Positions 43,518 to 52,518 are shown, counted from the stretch's first letter. The stretch: 64,000 nucleotides of DNA from Rubrivivax sp. (GCA_019635315.1 JAHBZT010000008.1:21305-85304); one strand, 5' to 3'. The notes: generated by a model from the letters alone, not told the origin. Program-made: numbers and translations.

Positions 43518-44951
43518 TCAGGCCGCCGGCAGCGCCAGCACGAAGCGGCTGCCGCCGCCCTCGGCCGCGGCACGCGGCTCGCAGCGCACGTGGCCGCCAT
43601 GGCGCTCGGCGATCTGGCGCACCAGCGCCAGGCCGAGGCCGACGCCGCCCTCGCGCTCGGCGTGGCCGGGCAGGCGGAAGAAGGGCTCGAAGATGCGCTC
43701 GCGGTACGCCTCGGGCACGCCGGCGCCATGGTCGCTGACCGTCAGCTCGACCATCGCGCCCTGGCGCGCGACGCGCACCTGCACCTCGCCGGCACCGTAG
43801 CGGCGCGCGTTCTCGAGCAGGTTGCGCACGGCGCGCCGCAACAGCCGCTCGTCGCCCGGCACGGTCAGGTCCTCGCCCTCGGCCGTGGCGTCGTGGCGCG
43901 CGGCCTCCTCGGCCGCCAGCGCGAGCAGCGGCACCGGCTCGCGGCGCTCCAGCGCGGCGCCGGCGTCCAGGCGGCTGGCCAGCAGGACCTCCTCGACCAG
44001 CGCATCGAGCTCGCCGATATTGGTCGCGATCTCCTGCCTGAGCGCCGCGCGCTCGGCCGGCTGGGCGTCGTCGAGCATCGCGACCGCCATCTTCAGCCGC
44101 GCCAGCGGGCTGCGCAGTTCGTGGCTGGCGTTGGCGAGCAGGCTCTGGTGCGAACGCAGCAGCGCCTCGATGCGCGTGGCCGCGCGGTTGAAGCTGGCGG
44201 CCACCGCGGCGACCTCGTCGCGGCCGTCCTCGGCCACACGCTGGTGCAGCGCGCCCGCGCCGAAGGCCTCGACGCCCTGCTTCAGCGCCTCCAGCCGGCG
44301 CGTCAGCCGGCGCACCACCGGCCAGGCGCCGGCGGCGACGGCCAGAAACAGCAGGCCCAGCAGCAGCACCAGGCCCAGGCCCTCGGGCAGCCAGGGCGGG
44401 CGCAGCGACGGCGGCAGCCAGCCGCCTTCGCCGGCCCCCGGCGCGCGCATCATGCCGGGCATGCCGCGTTCGCTGCGGCGCTCGAAGGCGCGCGCCTCGC
44501 CGCGCTCGCGCGGGCCGCCCCGCTCGCTGCCCCGCTCGCCCTCGGGCGCGCCCAGGCGGCGCAGGCTGGGCCGCGGCACCGACAGCGTGCGCCCGTCGTC
44601 CAGCGGGATCGCAGCCACGCGCGCCAGCAGGTCGGGCCGGTCCTCGGCCAGGCGCTGGAACGACTCGCTGGCGGCGATGCGCCGCCCCGCGGCGTCGTCC
44701 AGCGCCATCGGCACGCGCAGCCGGCGCGACCAGTCCGCCAGCGCCGCCGCCTGCACCTCGGCCGGCGCGGTGGCCGGCGGCAGCGTGCGCTGCAGCAGCT
44801 CGGCCCAGGCGCCGACCCGGTCCTGCAGCGCCGCCTCGGCCCGTGCGCGCTGCTCGTCCAGGTGGCGCTGCACCAGCCAGCCGCTGACCAGCGCGAACAG
44901 CGCCAGCGCGGCCACCACGGTGAGCCAGAGGCGCAGGTACAGCGAGCGCAC
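43518..44951 (-). CDS. Two-component sensor histidine kinase (CpxA/BaeS-like)
   Basis: A 477-residue kinase from GTG 44951. A first membrane helix (LWLTVVAALALFALVSGWLV), a periplasmic domain with an unusual charged, low-complexity insert (GERGSERGGPRERGEARA) followed by a methionine-rich MPGMMRAP, a second helix (GLVLLLGLLFLAVAAGA), HAMP, H-box ANASHELRSPLARLKMAV, N-box NLLENARRYG, and G-boxes SDHGAGVP and GGVGLGLALV. With the regulator and the Spy-like gene it forms a CpxAR-type envelope-stress set. Confidence 0.92.
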   Translation of the reverse strand: MRSLYLRLWLTVVAALALFALVSGWLVQRHLDEQRARAEAALQDRVGAWAELLQRTLPPATAPAEVQAAALADWSRRLRVPMALDDAAGRRIAASESFQRLAEDRPDLLARVAAIPLDDGRTLSVPRPSLRRLGAPEGERGSERGGPRERGEARAFERRSERGMPGMMRAPGAGEGGWLPPSLRPPWLPEGLGLVLLLGLLFLAVAAGAWPVVRRLTRRLEALKQGVEAFGAGALHQRVAEDGRDEVAAVAASFNRAATRIEALLRSHQSLLANASHELRSPLARLKMAVAMLDDAQPAERAALRQEIATNIGELDALVEEVLLASRLDAGAALERREPVPLLALAAEEAARHDATAEGEDLTVPGDERLLRRAVRNLLENARRYGAGEVQVRVARQGAMVELTVSDHGAGVPEAYRERIFEPFFRLPGHAEREGGVGLGLALVRQIAERHGGHVRCEPRAAAEGGGSRFVLALPAA

Positions 44952-44972
44952 GACGAGCGGTCCGCGCGGCGC

Positions 44973-45677
44973 CTAGTCGGCGTCCTGCTTGCGCGCGAAG
45001 ACGTAGCCGGCGCCGCGCACCGTGAGCACGCGGCGCGGCGCCTTGGGGTCGTCCTCGATGACGGCGCGGATGCGCGAGATGTGCACGTCGATGCTGCGGT
45101 CGAAGGCCTCCAGCGGGTGGCCCTTCAGCGCGTCCATGATCTGGTCGCGCGAGAGCACGCGGCCCGGGCTCCTGGCCAGCACGGTGAGCAGCTCGAACTG
45201 GTGGCCGGTCAGCTCGCAGGGCCTGCCGTCCAGCCGCGCCTGGCGCGCGCCGAGGTCGATCTCCAGGCGGCCGAAGCGCAGCACCTCGTCGTCGGCCAGC
45301 GCCTCGGGCGCGGCGCGGCGCAGCAGCGCCTTCACGCGCGCCAGCAGCTCGCGCGGCTCGAAGGGCTTAGGCAGGTAGTCGTCGGCGCCGATCTCCAGCC
45401 CGACGATGCGGTCGGTGGGCTCGCCGCGCGCGGTCAGCATCAGCAGCGGCAGCCGGCGCGTGCGCGGCTCGCGGCGCAGCTCGCGCGTGAAGTCCAGGCC
45501 ATCGCCGTCGGGCAGCATCAGGTCCAGCACCAGCGCGTCGTACAGGCCAGCCTGCAGGCGCTGGCGGCCGGCGGCCAGCGAGGGCGCGGTCTCGACCTCG
45601 AAGCCGTTGCCGCGCAGGTAGCTGCCGACCATCTCGGTCAGCCGGGTGTCGTCGTCGATCAGCAGCAGTCGGTTCAT
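44973..45677 (-). CDS. OmpR-family response regulator (CpxR-like)
   Basis: A 234-residue regulator. Acidic LLIDDD, phosphoacceptor in LVLDLMLPDGDGLDF, lysine in DDYLPKPFEPRELLARV, and a winged helix (LTGHQFELLTVLARSPGRVLSRDQIMDAL...FDRSIDVHISRIRAVIEDDP...VRGAGYVF). The recognition region resembles CpxR/RstA. It ends 21 nt before the kinase gene and stands 58 bp downstream of the Spy-like gene. Confidence 0.93.
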   Translation of the reverse strand: MNRLLLIDDDTRLTEMVGSYLRGNGFEVETAPSLAAGRQRLQAGLYDALVLDLMLPDGDGLDFTRELRREPRTRRLPLLMLTARGEPTDRIVGLEIGADDYLPKPFEPRELLARVKALLRRAAPEALADDEVLRFGRLEIDLGARQARLDGRPCELTGHQFELLTVLARSPGRVLSRDQIMDALKGHPLEAFDRSIDVHISRIRAVIEDDPKAPRRVLTVRGAGYVFARKQDAD

Positions 45678-45735
45678 GCGCGCCTGGTCGGGCGGCGGGC
45701 GCCGCCGGATACGCTCCGGCGGCGGCCGACGCGGC

Positions 45736-46332
45736 TCAGCTGCGGGCGGGGCCCTGCATGCGGTGCTCGTGGCGATGCTGGCCGCGCTCGCCGCGTTCGC
45801 CGCCCTGGCGCTGCTCCATGCGCTGGCGGCGCTGCTGCATCTGCTCGGCCAGCGCCTGGCGCTGCTCGGGCGTCAGCACGCGGCTGGCCTCGACCATGGC
45901 CTGCGTCATGCGGCGGCTGGCCTGCTCGCGGTGCGCCGACATCTGCTGGCGCAGCGCCTCGACCGCGTTGGCATCCACGGTGGGCTGCGCGAACAGCGCG
46001 CGCATCTGCTCGCGCAGCGCACGGCCGGCCTCGCGCTGGCCCTGCAGGTCGTTGCGCGCGGCGTCCATGATCTGGCGGATCTGTGCCTTCTGCTCGTCGG
46101 TGGCGCCGACGGCGTCCAGCGCGCGGCCGCCCATGCCCGGGCCCATGCCGGCACCGCCCATGCCGGCGTGCATCGCGTGCATGCCCGGCTGGCCATGCTG
46201 GCCGGGGCCTTCGCCGCGATGGGCCGAGGCGGTGAAGGCCAGGCCGGCGCCCAGCACCAGCACGGCGGCGGCGGCCGCACGCAGCGGGGACAGGGCCAGG
46301 GGTCGGCGGGCGGCGGATCGGGGGGTCTTCAT
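45736..46332 (-). CDS. Spy/CpxP-like periplasmic protein (LTxxQ motif)
   Basis: A 198-residue exported protein with signal (AAAAVLVLGAGLAFTASAH), a His/Met/Gly-rich start (HGQPGMHAMHAGMGGAGMGPGMGG), and a helical body ending in VLTPEQRQALAEQMQQRR, the LTxxQ motif of Spy/CpxP. Such proteins act as periplasmic chaperones and restrain the sensor kinase. The metal-binding-like N-terminus suggests a heavy-metal-sensing variant. Three genes (spy-like, regulator, kinase) read in order on one strand. Confidence 0.9.
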   Translation of the reverse strand: MKTPRSAARRPLALSPLRAAAAAVLVLGAGLAFTASAHRGEGPGQHGQPGMHAMHAGMGGAGMGPGMGGRALDAVGATDEQKAQIRQIMDAARNDLQGQREAGRALREQMRALFAQPTVDANAVEALRQQMSAHREQASRRMTQAMVEASRVLTPEQRQALAEQMQQRRQRMEQRQGGERGERGQHRHEHRMQGPARS

Positions 46333-46420
46333 GCGGTCTCCTGGAGGGGAAGGGGTTGCGACGAGGGTGATGCTGCGCGCGCCCCTTGTCGCCCCTGTGG
46401 ACCCTGCGTAAAGAACTGTG

Positions 46421-47344
46421 TCAGCCGGCCGCCGCAGGCGCCGGCTCCACGCGCATCAGACGCCGCTGCAGCGAGAACGCCGGTTGCGCGCTGCGCAGGT
46501 CCAGGCGCAGCAGCACGCCGCTGGCACGGTCGACGACCAGCGCGCCGTCCAGCCTCGTGAAGGCGTCGCCGACCTGCGCGTCGCCGAACAGCTCGATCAC
46601 CGCGACGTCGAAGCGGCGCGTGGCCACCGTCTGCGGCCCGACCGCGACGACCTGCCCGCGCACGCGGGCGCGCGCCAGCGGGTCGCCGGCGACGACGATG
46701 TCGCCGGCCAGCACCTGCCCCAGCACCAGCTCGCCGCGCAGCAGGCGCTGCCACTGCAGCGCGCCCTGCGGCGCCTCCAGCACGTTGCCGGCCAGGTCCT
46801 GCAGCCAGCGCGCGCCGCCGGCGGTCTCGAGCGCGAATTCCAGCTCGCCGCGGCGGAGCTCACCCACGCGCAGCACCCACTCGGTGGCCGGGCGGCGCGC
46901 CGACTCGCGGTCCTCGTAGACCAGGCGCTCGCCCTGCGCCACCGGCATGCCGGCCACGCGTTCGGCCGGGACGGCCGCCGGCGGGCAGCGCTTGCGCTCC
47001 GACGCGATGCGCAGCGCGTCGTAGCGGCCCTTGAGCTGCGCCAGTTCCGTGGCCTCCAGGCCGGCCGGGCGCATCGCCAGCAGGGCCGGCCAGAAGACCG
47101 CGACGCCGACGCCGAGCGCCAGGATGTTGTTGCCGGCGCGTTCGTCCACCGCCCAGGCCACGTCGGCGGCGCGCTGCTGCACGCGGTCGAGCTCGTCGTC
47201 GATGCGCGTGCAGCTCCAGCTCAGGAACTCGCCCGGGTCGGCGGGCGCCGGCGCCACGTCGACCGAACGCGTGGCGCAGCCGGCCAGCAGCGCGGCGGCC
47301 AGGCAGGTGCACAGCGTGGAACGGGCAAGTCGCGGCAGCGCCAT
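46421..47344 (-). CDS. Putative lipoprotein of unknown function
   Basis: A 307-residue lipoprotein (CLAAALLAGC lipobox). The mature part has CTRIDDELDRVQQRAADVAWAVDERAGNNILALGVGVAVFWPALLA, a helix with a hydrophobic stretch, and a beta-rich C-terminal region (LRVGELRRGELEFALETAG; VVAVGPQTVATRRFDVAVIELFG). The N-terminal pattern (CxxI..EL...) is common among envelope lipoproteins in this group. Function unknown. It diverges from the acyl-CoA operon. Confidence 0.75.
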   Translation of the reverse strand: MALPRLARSTLCTCLAAALLAGCATRSVDVAPAPADPGEFLSWSCTRIDDELDRVQQRAADVAWAVDERAGNNILALGVGVAVFWPALLAMRPAGLEATELAQLKGRYDALRIASERKRCPPAAVPAERVAGMPVAQGERLVYEDRESARRPATEWVLRVGELRRGELEFALETAGGARWLQDLAGNVLEAPQGALQWQRLLRGELVLGQVLAGDIVVAGDPLARARVRGQVVAVGPQTVATRRFDVAVIELFGDAQVGDAFTRLDGALVVDRASGVLLRLDLRSAQPAFSLQRRLMRVEPAPAAAG

Positions 47345-47470
47345 CGTGGGCGCATTGTGCCCCGGGCGAAGTCACGGGTGGCCTTCCGGCCGCGGCTCGT
47401 GCATGCTCGCGCCGATGCCAGTCCCTGCCCGACGCCGCCCGCGCCACGAGCCCACCGCGCGCGCACCGCG

Positions 47471-48622
47471 ATGATCCGCGACCCCGAGACGCTCGAGGCG
47501 CTGCTCGCCAGCGTGCGCCGCTTCGTGCACGAGCGCCTGGTGCCGGCCGAGCGCGAGGTCGCCGAGACCGACGCGGTGCCGGCCGGCATCGTGCAGGCGA
47601 TGCGCGAGATGGGCCTGTTCGGCCTGGCCATCCCCGAGGCCTACGGCGGCCTGGGCCTGACGATGGAAGAGGAAGTGCGGCTGATGTTCGAGCTGTGCCG
47701 CACCTCGCCGGCCTTCCGCTCGGTCATCGGCTCGACGGTGGGCATCGGCTCGCAGGGCATCGTGATGGACGGCACCGACGAGCAGAAGGCGCGCCGGCTG
47801 CCCGCCATGGCGCGCGGCGAGCTGGTCGCCACCTTCGCGCTGACCGAGCCCGAGGCCGGCTCCGACGCCGCGTCGCTGCGCACGCGCGCGCGCCGCGACG
47901 GCGACCACTATGTCGTCGACGGCAGCAAGCGCTACATCACGAATGCGCCCAGCGCCGGCGTCTTCACGCTGATGGCGCGCACCGACCCGGCGAGCACCGG
48001 CGCGGCCGGCGTCTCGGCCTTCGTCGTCGATGCCCGCTCGCCGGGCATCCACCTCGGCCGCATCGACCGCAAGATGGGCCAGCAGGGCGCGCACACCTGC
48101 GACGTGATCTTCGAGGGCTGCCGTGTGCCGGCGGCCAACCTGATCGGCGGGCAGGAAGGCCGCGGCTTCCGCACCGCGATGAAGGTGCTGGACAAGGGCC
48201 GCATCCACATCGCCGCGGTCTGCGTCGGCGTCGCCGAGCGCCTGCTGGACGACGCGCTGCGCCATGCGATGCAGCGCCGCCAGTTCGGCCAGCCGATCGC
48301 CGAATTCCAGCTCGTGCAGGCCATGCTGGCGGACAGCCGCACCGAGCTGTATGCGGCGCGCTGCATGGTGCTCGACGCCGCGCAGCGGCGCGACGCCGGC
48401 CAGGACGTGACGGCCGAGGCCTCGTGCTGCAAGCTCTTCGCCAGCGAGATGTGCGGCCGCGTCGCCGACCGCGCGGTGCAGATCCTGGGCGGCGCCGGCT
48501 ACATGGCCGACCATGGCATCGAGCGCTTCTATCGCGACGTGCGCGTCTTCCGGCTCTATGAGGGCACCTCGCAGATCCAGCAGCTCATCATCGCGCGCCA
48601 GATGATCCGGGAGGCCTCGTGA
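47471..48622 (+). CDS. Acyl-CoA dehydrogenase
   Basis: A 383-residue acyl-CoA dehydrogenase. FAD/substrate segments: FALTEPEAGSDAASLRTRARRDGDHYVVDGSKRYITNA; the catalytic base glutamate in RLYEGTSQIQQLIIARQ; C-terminal QILGGAGYMADHGIERFYRDVRV. First gene of a four-gene set (GTGA overlap with the next) with a hydratase, a second dehydrogenase and a CoA-transferase. Substrate chain cannot be read from sequence; short branched or dicarboxylic acyl-CoA is inferred from neighbours. Confidence 0.92.
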   Translation: MIRDPETLEALLASVRRFVHERLVPAEREVAETDAVPAGIVQAMREMGLFGLAIPEAYGGLGLTMEEEVRLMFELCRTSPAFRSVIGSTVGIGSQGIVMDGTDEQKARRLPAMARGELVATFALTEPEAGSDAASLRTRARRDGDHYVVDGSKRYITNAPSAGVFTLMARTDPASTGAAGVSAFVVDARSPGIHLGRIDRKMGQQGAHTCDVIFEGCRVPAANLIGGQEGRGFRTAMKVLDKGRIHIAAVCVGVAERLLDDALRHAMQRRQFGQPIAEFQLVQAMLADSRTELYAARCMVLDAAQRRDAGQDVTAEASCCKLFASEMCGRVADRAVQILGGAGYMADHGIERFYRDVRVFRLYEGTSQIQQLIIARQMIREAS

Positions 48623-49479
48623 GCGACGACACGGTGCGCCTGCAGGACTGGGTCGGCCGCAGCGAACGCGCGCACGACCTCGTGCCGGCCCACCTGGCCG
48701 CCGGCCTGGCCGCGCTGCTGGACCACGAGGACATTGCCGTGCGGCCCGGCGACGCGCTGCCGCCGCTGGCCCACTGGCTGCTGCTGCCGCCGGTGGCGCG
48801 GCAGGCCGACCTCGGCCCCGACGGCCACCCGCGACGCGGCGGCTTCCTGCCGCCGGTGGCGCTGCCGCGGCGCATGTGGGCCGGCAGCCGAGTGGTCTTC
48901 CACTCGCCGCTGCGCGTCGGCGAGACGGTCGAGCGCCGCTCGCGCATCGCGCGCGTCGAGGCCAAGCAGGGCCGCGCCGGCGCGCTGGTCTTCGTCACCG
49001 TGGCGCACGAATTCCACGGCGCGGCGGGCCTGGCCGTCAGCGACGAACACGACCTCGTCTACCGCGAGGCGCCGCTGCCGGGCGCCCCTTCGCCGGCCCC
49101 GCAGGCGGCGCCCGCCGGTGCCGCCTTCGAGCGCACCGTCGTGCCCGACCCGGTGCTGCTGTTCCGCTACTCGGCGCTGACCTTCAACGGCCACCGCATC
49201 CACTACGACCGGACCTACGCGACGCAGGTCGAGGGCTACCCGGGCCTGGTCGTGCACGGCCCGCTGGTCGCGACGCTGCTGCTGGACCTGCTGCGCCGGC
49301 AGCGGCCGGGGGCCACGGTACGGCGCTTCGCCTTCCGCGCCTTGCGGCCGCTGTTCGACGTGCGTCCGTTCACGCTGTGCGGCCGGCCGGCCGGCGATGT
49401 CGGCAGTGTGTTCTCGCTGTGGGCGCGCGACCACGAGGGTTGGCTGGCCGTGCAGGCCGAGGCCGAACTGGAGCGCTGA
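48619..49479 (+). CDS. FAS1-like/MaoC hot-dog dehydratase (mesaconyl-C4-/itaconyl-CoA hydratase-like)
   Basis: A 286-residue protein starting at GTG 48619 (GTGA overlap). N-terminal FAS1-like dehydratase half (LPPLAHWLLLPPVARQADLGPDGHPRRGGFLPPVALPRRMWAGSR) followed by a hot-dog MaoC-like half (FRYSALTFNGHRIHYDRTYA...EGYPGLVVHGPL), whose Asn/His in FNGHRIHYD are the usual hydratase residues. The size and layout match HTD2-type and itaconyl-/mesaconyl-CoA hydratases. Substrate inferred only. Confidence 0.88.
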   Translation: MSDDTVRLQDWVGRSERAHDLVPAHLAAGLAALLDHEDIAVRPGDALPPLAHWLLLPPVARQADLGPDGHPRRGGFLPPVALPRRMWAGSRVVFHSPLRVGETVERRSRIARVEAKQGRAGALVFVTVAHEFHGAAGLAVSDEHDLVYREAPLPGAPSPAPQAAPAGAAFERTVVPDPVLLFRYSALTFNGHRIHYDRTYATQVEGYPGLVVHGPLVATLLLDLLRRQRPGATVRRFAFRALRPLFDVRPFTLCGRPAGDVGSVFSLWARDHEGWLAVQAEAELER

Positions 49480-49484
49480 GCGAG

Positions 49485-50648
49485 ATGCCGATGTCCGCCG
49501 GCGAACGCTTCCCCGAGATCCGCGACGCGGTGCGCCGGCTGTGCGCCGCGTTCCCCGACGCCTACCACCGCCGCATCGACGCCGAACGCGCCTACCCGAG
49601 CGAGTTCGTCGCCGCGCTGACGCAGGCCGGCTGGCTTTCGGCGCTGATCCCGCAGGAGCATGGCGGCGCCGGCCTCGGCCTGGCCGAGGCGAGCGTGGTG
49701 ATGGAGGAGGTCAACCGCAGCGGCGGCAACGCCGGCGCCTGCCATGGCCAGATGTACAACATGGGCACGCTGCTGCGCCACGGCTCGCCGGCGCAGAAGG
49801 CGCGCTGGCTGCCGCCCATCGCGCGCGGCGAATTGCGCCTGCAGAGCATGGCCGTCACCGAACCCGGCAGCGGCACCGACACGACGAACCTGGCGACCAC
49901 CGCAGTGCGGCGCGGCGACCGCTGGGTCGTCGACGGCCAGAAGGTCTGGATCTCGCGCGTGCAGCATTCCGACCTGATGATCCTGCTGGCGCGCACGACG
50001 CCGCTGGCGCAGGTCGCGAAGAAGAGCGAGGGCCTGTCGGTCTTCCTCGTCGACCTGCGCCAGGCGCTGGGCCGCGGGCTGACGCTGCGCCCGATTCCCA
50101 ACATGGTCAGCCACGACGCCTGCGAGCTGTTCTTCGAGGGGCTGGAGATCCCCGACGATCAGTTGATCGGCCGCGAAGGCCAGGGCCTGCGCCAGATCAT
50201 GGACGGGCTGAATGCCGAGCGTACGCTGATCGCCGCCGAGTGCATCGGCGACGGACGGTGGTTCGTCGAGCGCGTCGCGCGCTATGCGCTGGAGCGCGTG
50301 GTCTTCGGGCGGCCGATCGGTCGGAACCAGGGCGTGCAGTTTCCGATCGCCGACGCCTACATCGAGGTCGAGGCCGCCGACCTGATGCGCTGGGAGGCCT
50401 GCCGGCGCTACGACGCCGCCGAGCCCTGCGGCGCGCAGGCCAACATGGCCAAGCACCTGGCCGCCAAGGCCAGCTGGCAGGCGGCCGAGGCCTGCCTGCA
50501 GCTGCATGGCGGCTACGGCTTCGCCAGCGAATACGACGTCGAGCGCAAGTTTCGCCAGACGCGGCTGTACCAGGTGGCGCCGCTGTCGAGCAACCTGATC
50601 CTGGCCTACGTCGCCGAGCATGTGCTCGGCCTGCCGCGGAGCTACTGA
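49485..50648 (+). CDS. Acyl-CoA dehydrogenase (second copy)
   Basis: A 387-residue acyl-CoA dehydrogenase. SMAVTEPGSGTDTTNLATTAVRRGDRWVVDGQKVWISR is the FAD region; VVFGRPIGRNQGVQFPIADAYIEVEAADLMRW and ACLQLHGGYGFASEYDVERKFRQTRLYQVAPLSSNLILAY form the C-terminus. Where most members have the catalytic glutamate in YEGT, this protein has QVAPLS, so the base may be missing or elsewhere, unlike the first gene of the operon. ATG at 49485 is 5 nt after the previous stop. Confidence 0.9.
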   Translation: MPMSAGERFPEIRDAVRRLCAAFPDAYHRRIDAERAYPSEFVAALTQAGWLSALIPQEHGGAGLGLAEASVVMEEVNRSGGNAGACHGQMYNMGTLLRHGSPAQKARWLPPIARGELRLQSMAVTEPGSGTDTTNLATTAVRRGDRWVVDGQKVWISRVQHSDLMILLARTTPLAQVAKKSEGLSVFLVDLRQALGRGLTLRPIPNMVSHDACELFFEGLEIPDDQLIGREGQGLRQIMDGLNAERTLIAAECIGDGRWFVERVARYALERVVFGRPIGRNQGVQFPIADAYIEVEAADLMRWEACRRYDAAEPCGAQANMAKHLAAKASWQAAEACLQLHGGYGFASEYDVERKFRQTRLYQVAPLSSNLILAYVAEHVLGLPRSY

Positions 50649-50650
50649 CG

Positions 50651-51844
50651 ATGGCGCTGCCGCTCGAGGGCATCACGGTGGTCGCGCTGGAACATGCGGT
50701 CGCGGCGCCGCTGGCCACGCGCCACCTGGCCGACCAGGGCGCGCGCGTGATCAAGATCGAGCGGCCGGGCAGCGGCGACTTCGCGCGCGGCTACGACGGC
50801 CGCGTGCGCGGGCTGTCGTCGCACTTCGTGTGGACCAACCGCGGCAAGCAGAGCCTGGCGCTGGACCTCAAGCACCCGCGCGCGGCCGAGGTGCTGCAGC
50901 GCCTGCTGGCGCGCGCCGACGTGCTGGTGCAGAACCTGGCGCCCGGCGCTGCGGCGCGGCTGGGCCTGTCGCACGAGGCGCTGGCGCCGGCGCACCCGAG
51001 GCTGATCGTCTGCGACATCTCGGGCTACGGCGACGACCCGGCGCGCCCGGGACCGTACCGCGAGCGCAAGGCCTACGACCTGCTGATCCAGGCCGAGAGC
51101 GGCTTCCTGTCGGTCACCGGCAGCGCCGAGGAAGTGGCCAAGGCCGGCTGCTCGATCGCCGACATCGCCGCCGGCATGTACGCCTACAGCAACGTGCTCG
51201 CCGCGCTGATCGAACGCGGGCGCACGGGGCGCGGCCGGCGCATCGACGTCTCGATGCTGGAAAGCCTGGTCGAGTGGATGGGCTACCCGCTGTACTACGC
51301 CTTCGACGGCGCCGAGCCGCCGCCGCGCGCCGGCGCCGCGCATTCGACGATCTACCCCTACGGCCCCTTCCCCACCGGCGACGGCGGCAGCGTGCTGCTG
51401 GGCGTGCAGAACGAGCGCGAGTGGCAGGCCTTCTGCGAGCGCGTGCTGGAGCAACCGGCGCTGGCCGCCGACCCGCGCTTTGCGAGCAACGCGGCGCGCA
51501 GCGCGGCGCGCGGCGAGCTGCAGGCGATCATCGTCGCGGCCTTCGCCCGGCTGGAGGCCGCGCAGGTGATGCAGCGCCTGGACGAAGCCGGCGTCGCCCA
51601 TGCGCAGGTCAACGGGCTGGCCCAGGTGTGGGACCACGCGCAGCTGCGCGCGCGCGAACGCTGGGCCGAGGTGCAGACGCCGGCAGGCCCGGTGCCCGCG
51701 GCGCTGCCGCCCGGCGCGACCGACGCCGCCAGCGTGCGCATGGGCGCCGTGCCGGCGCTGGGCGAACACAGCGCAGCGATCCTGGCGGAACTGGACTTCG
51801 ACGCCGACGAGATCGCGGCGCTGACCGCAGCCAGCCGGCCCTGA
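50651..51844 (+). CDS. Class III CoA-transferase (CaiB/BaiF)
   Basis: A 397-residue family III CoA-transferase. The N-terminal LEGITVVALEHAVAAPLATRHLADQGARVIKIERPGSGDFARGYD is characteristic, and the catalytic aspartate lies in ERKAYDLLIQAESG, matching formyl-CoA transferase Asp169. Two nucleotides after the previous gene. It would activate a carboxylic acid by CoA exchange. Together with the hydratase and dehydrogenases it resembles itaconate or related dicarboxylate degradation clusters, but no citramalyl-CoA lyase is here. Confidence 0.9.
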   Translation: MALPLEGITVVALEHAVAAPLATRHLADQGARVIKIERPGSGDFARGYDGRVRGLSSHFVWTNRGKQSLALDLKHPRAAEVLQRLLARADVLVQNLAPGAAARLGLSHEALAPAHPRLIVCDISGYGDDPARPGPYRERKAYDLLIQAESGFLSVTGSAEEVAKAGCSIADIAAGMYAYSNVLAALIERGRTGRGRRIDVSMLESLVEWMGYPLYYAFDGAEPPPRAGAAHSTIYPYGPFPTGDGGSVLLGVQNEREWQAFCERVLEQPALAADPRFASNAARSAARGELQAIIVAAFARLEAAQVMQRLDEAGVAHAQVNGLAQVWDHAQLRARERWAEVQTPAGPVPAALPPGATDAASVRMGAVPALGEHSAAILAELDFDADEIAALTAASRP

Positions 51845-51867
51845 CGCCGGCCCGGCCGGCTCGGAGA

Positions 51868-51911
51868 CTGAGAGGCCACCCCATGCGCGGGTGCATGGGA
51901 TGGCCTCTGAG
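51868..51911. terminator. Long imperfect hairpin between convergent genes
   Basis: Arms 51868-51888 and 51891-51911 (both with GAGGCCA...CCCATGC or its complement) pair with three mismatches in 21 around a 2-nt gap. It lies 23 nt after the CoA-transferase stop and 4 nt from the convergent gene. Lacking a T-run, but well placed for bidirectional termination or mRNA protection. Confidence 0.6.
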
Positions 51912-51915
51912 CCTC

Positions 51916-52398
51916 TCAGCCGAACTCCGTCGGCTCCGCATGCCCGGCCAGGCCCTGGCCCGGCCGCTGGTCGTCCCAGGCCACGCTGGCGAGCTTCCAG
52001 CCCTGCGGCGTGCGCAGGCACTGCAGGAAGATCATGCCGCGCAGCTCGAACGGCTGGCCGTCGCGCAGGCCGCGGCGCACGAAGGCGCTGGCGCGGTGGG
52101 CGACGTTGCCGAAGAGCTCGGTCGTATCGGCCAGCTCGACGACCTCGAAGCGCGTGACGCCGCCGCCGTCGTAGCTGGCCTGCCGGCTGCGCACGAAGGC
52201 CGCCACCGGCATGACCTCCGGCGCGTCGCCGGCATTGTTGACGAGCAGGCCCTGCTCGACGAACAGCTCGTGCAACGCGTCATAACGCGGCGCGCGGCCG
52301 GGCGCGAAGGACACCGCGTCGAAGAAGGCCTGCACCAGGCGGCCCACCTGCTGGCGGGCCTGGCGGTCGTGCATCGGCATGCGCGCTGCGGCTTCCAT
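51916..52398 (-). CDS. NTF2-like (SnoaL/DUF4440) superfamily protein
   Basis: About 160 residues from ATG 52398; the ATG at 52380 is an alternative. VGRLVQAFFDAVSFAPGRAPRYDALHELFVEQGLLVNN and later ELFGNVAHRASAFVRRGLRDGQPFELRGMIFLQCLRTPQGWKLASVAWDD are typical of NTF2-like small domains. Substrate or partner unknown. It is on the minus strand at the end of the exported-protein group. Confidence 0.82.
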   Translation of the reverse strand: MEAAARMPMHDRQARQQVGRLVQAFFDAVSFAPGRAPRYDALHELFVEQGLLVNNAGDAPEVMPVAAFVRSRQASYDGGGVTRFEVVELADTTELFGNVAHRASAFVRRGLRDGQPFELRGMIFLQCLRTPQGWKLASVAWDDQRPGQGLAGHAEPTEFG

Positions 52399-52518
52399 CG
52401 CCCGGCCAGCGTACCACCGTCGTGGCCGCAGCAAGGCCGGGAGTCGCCTGGGGCGGCGTGCCGCGAGGGCGCGGGCCGTGCCGCGGCAGCGCATGCAGTG
52501 CAGCGCTCTGGCGCGTGC

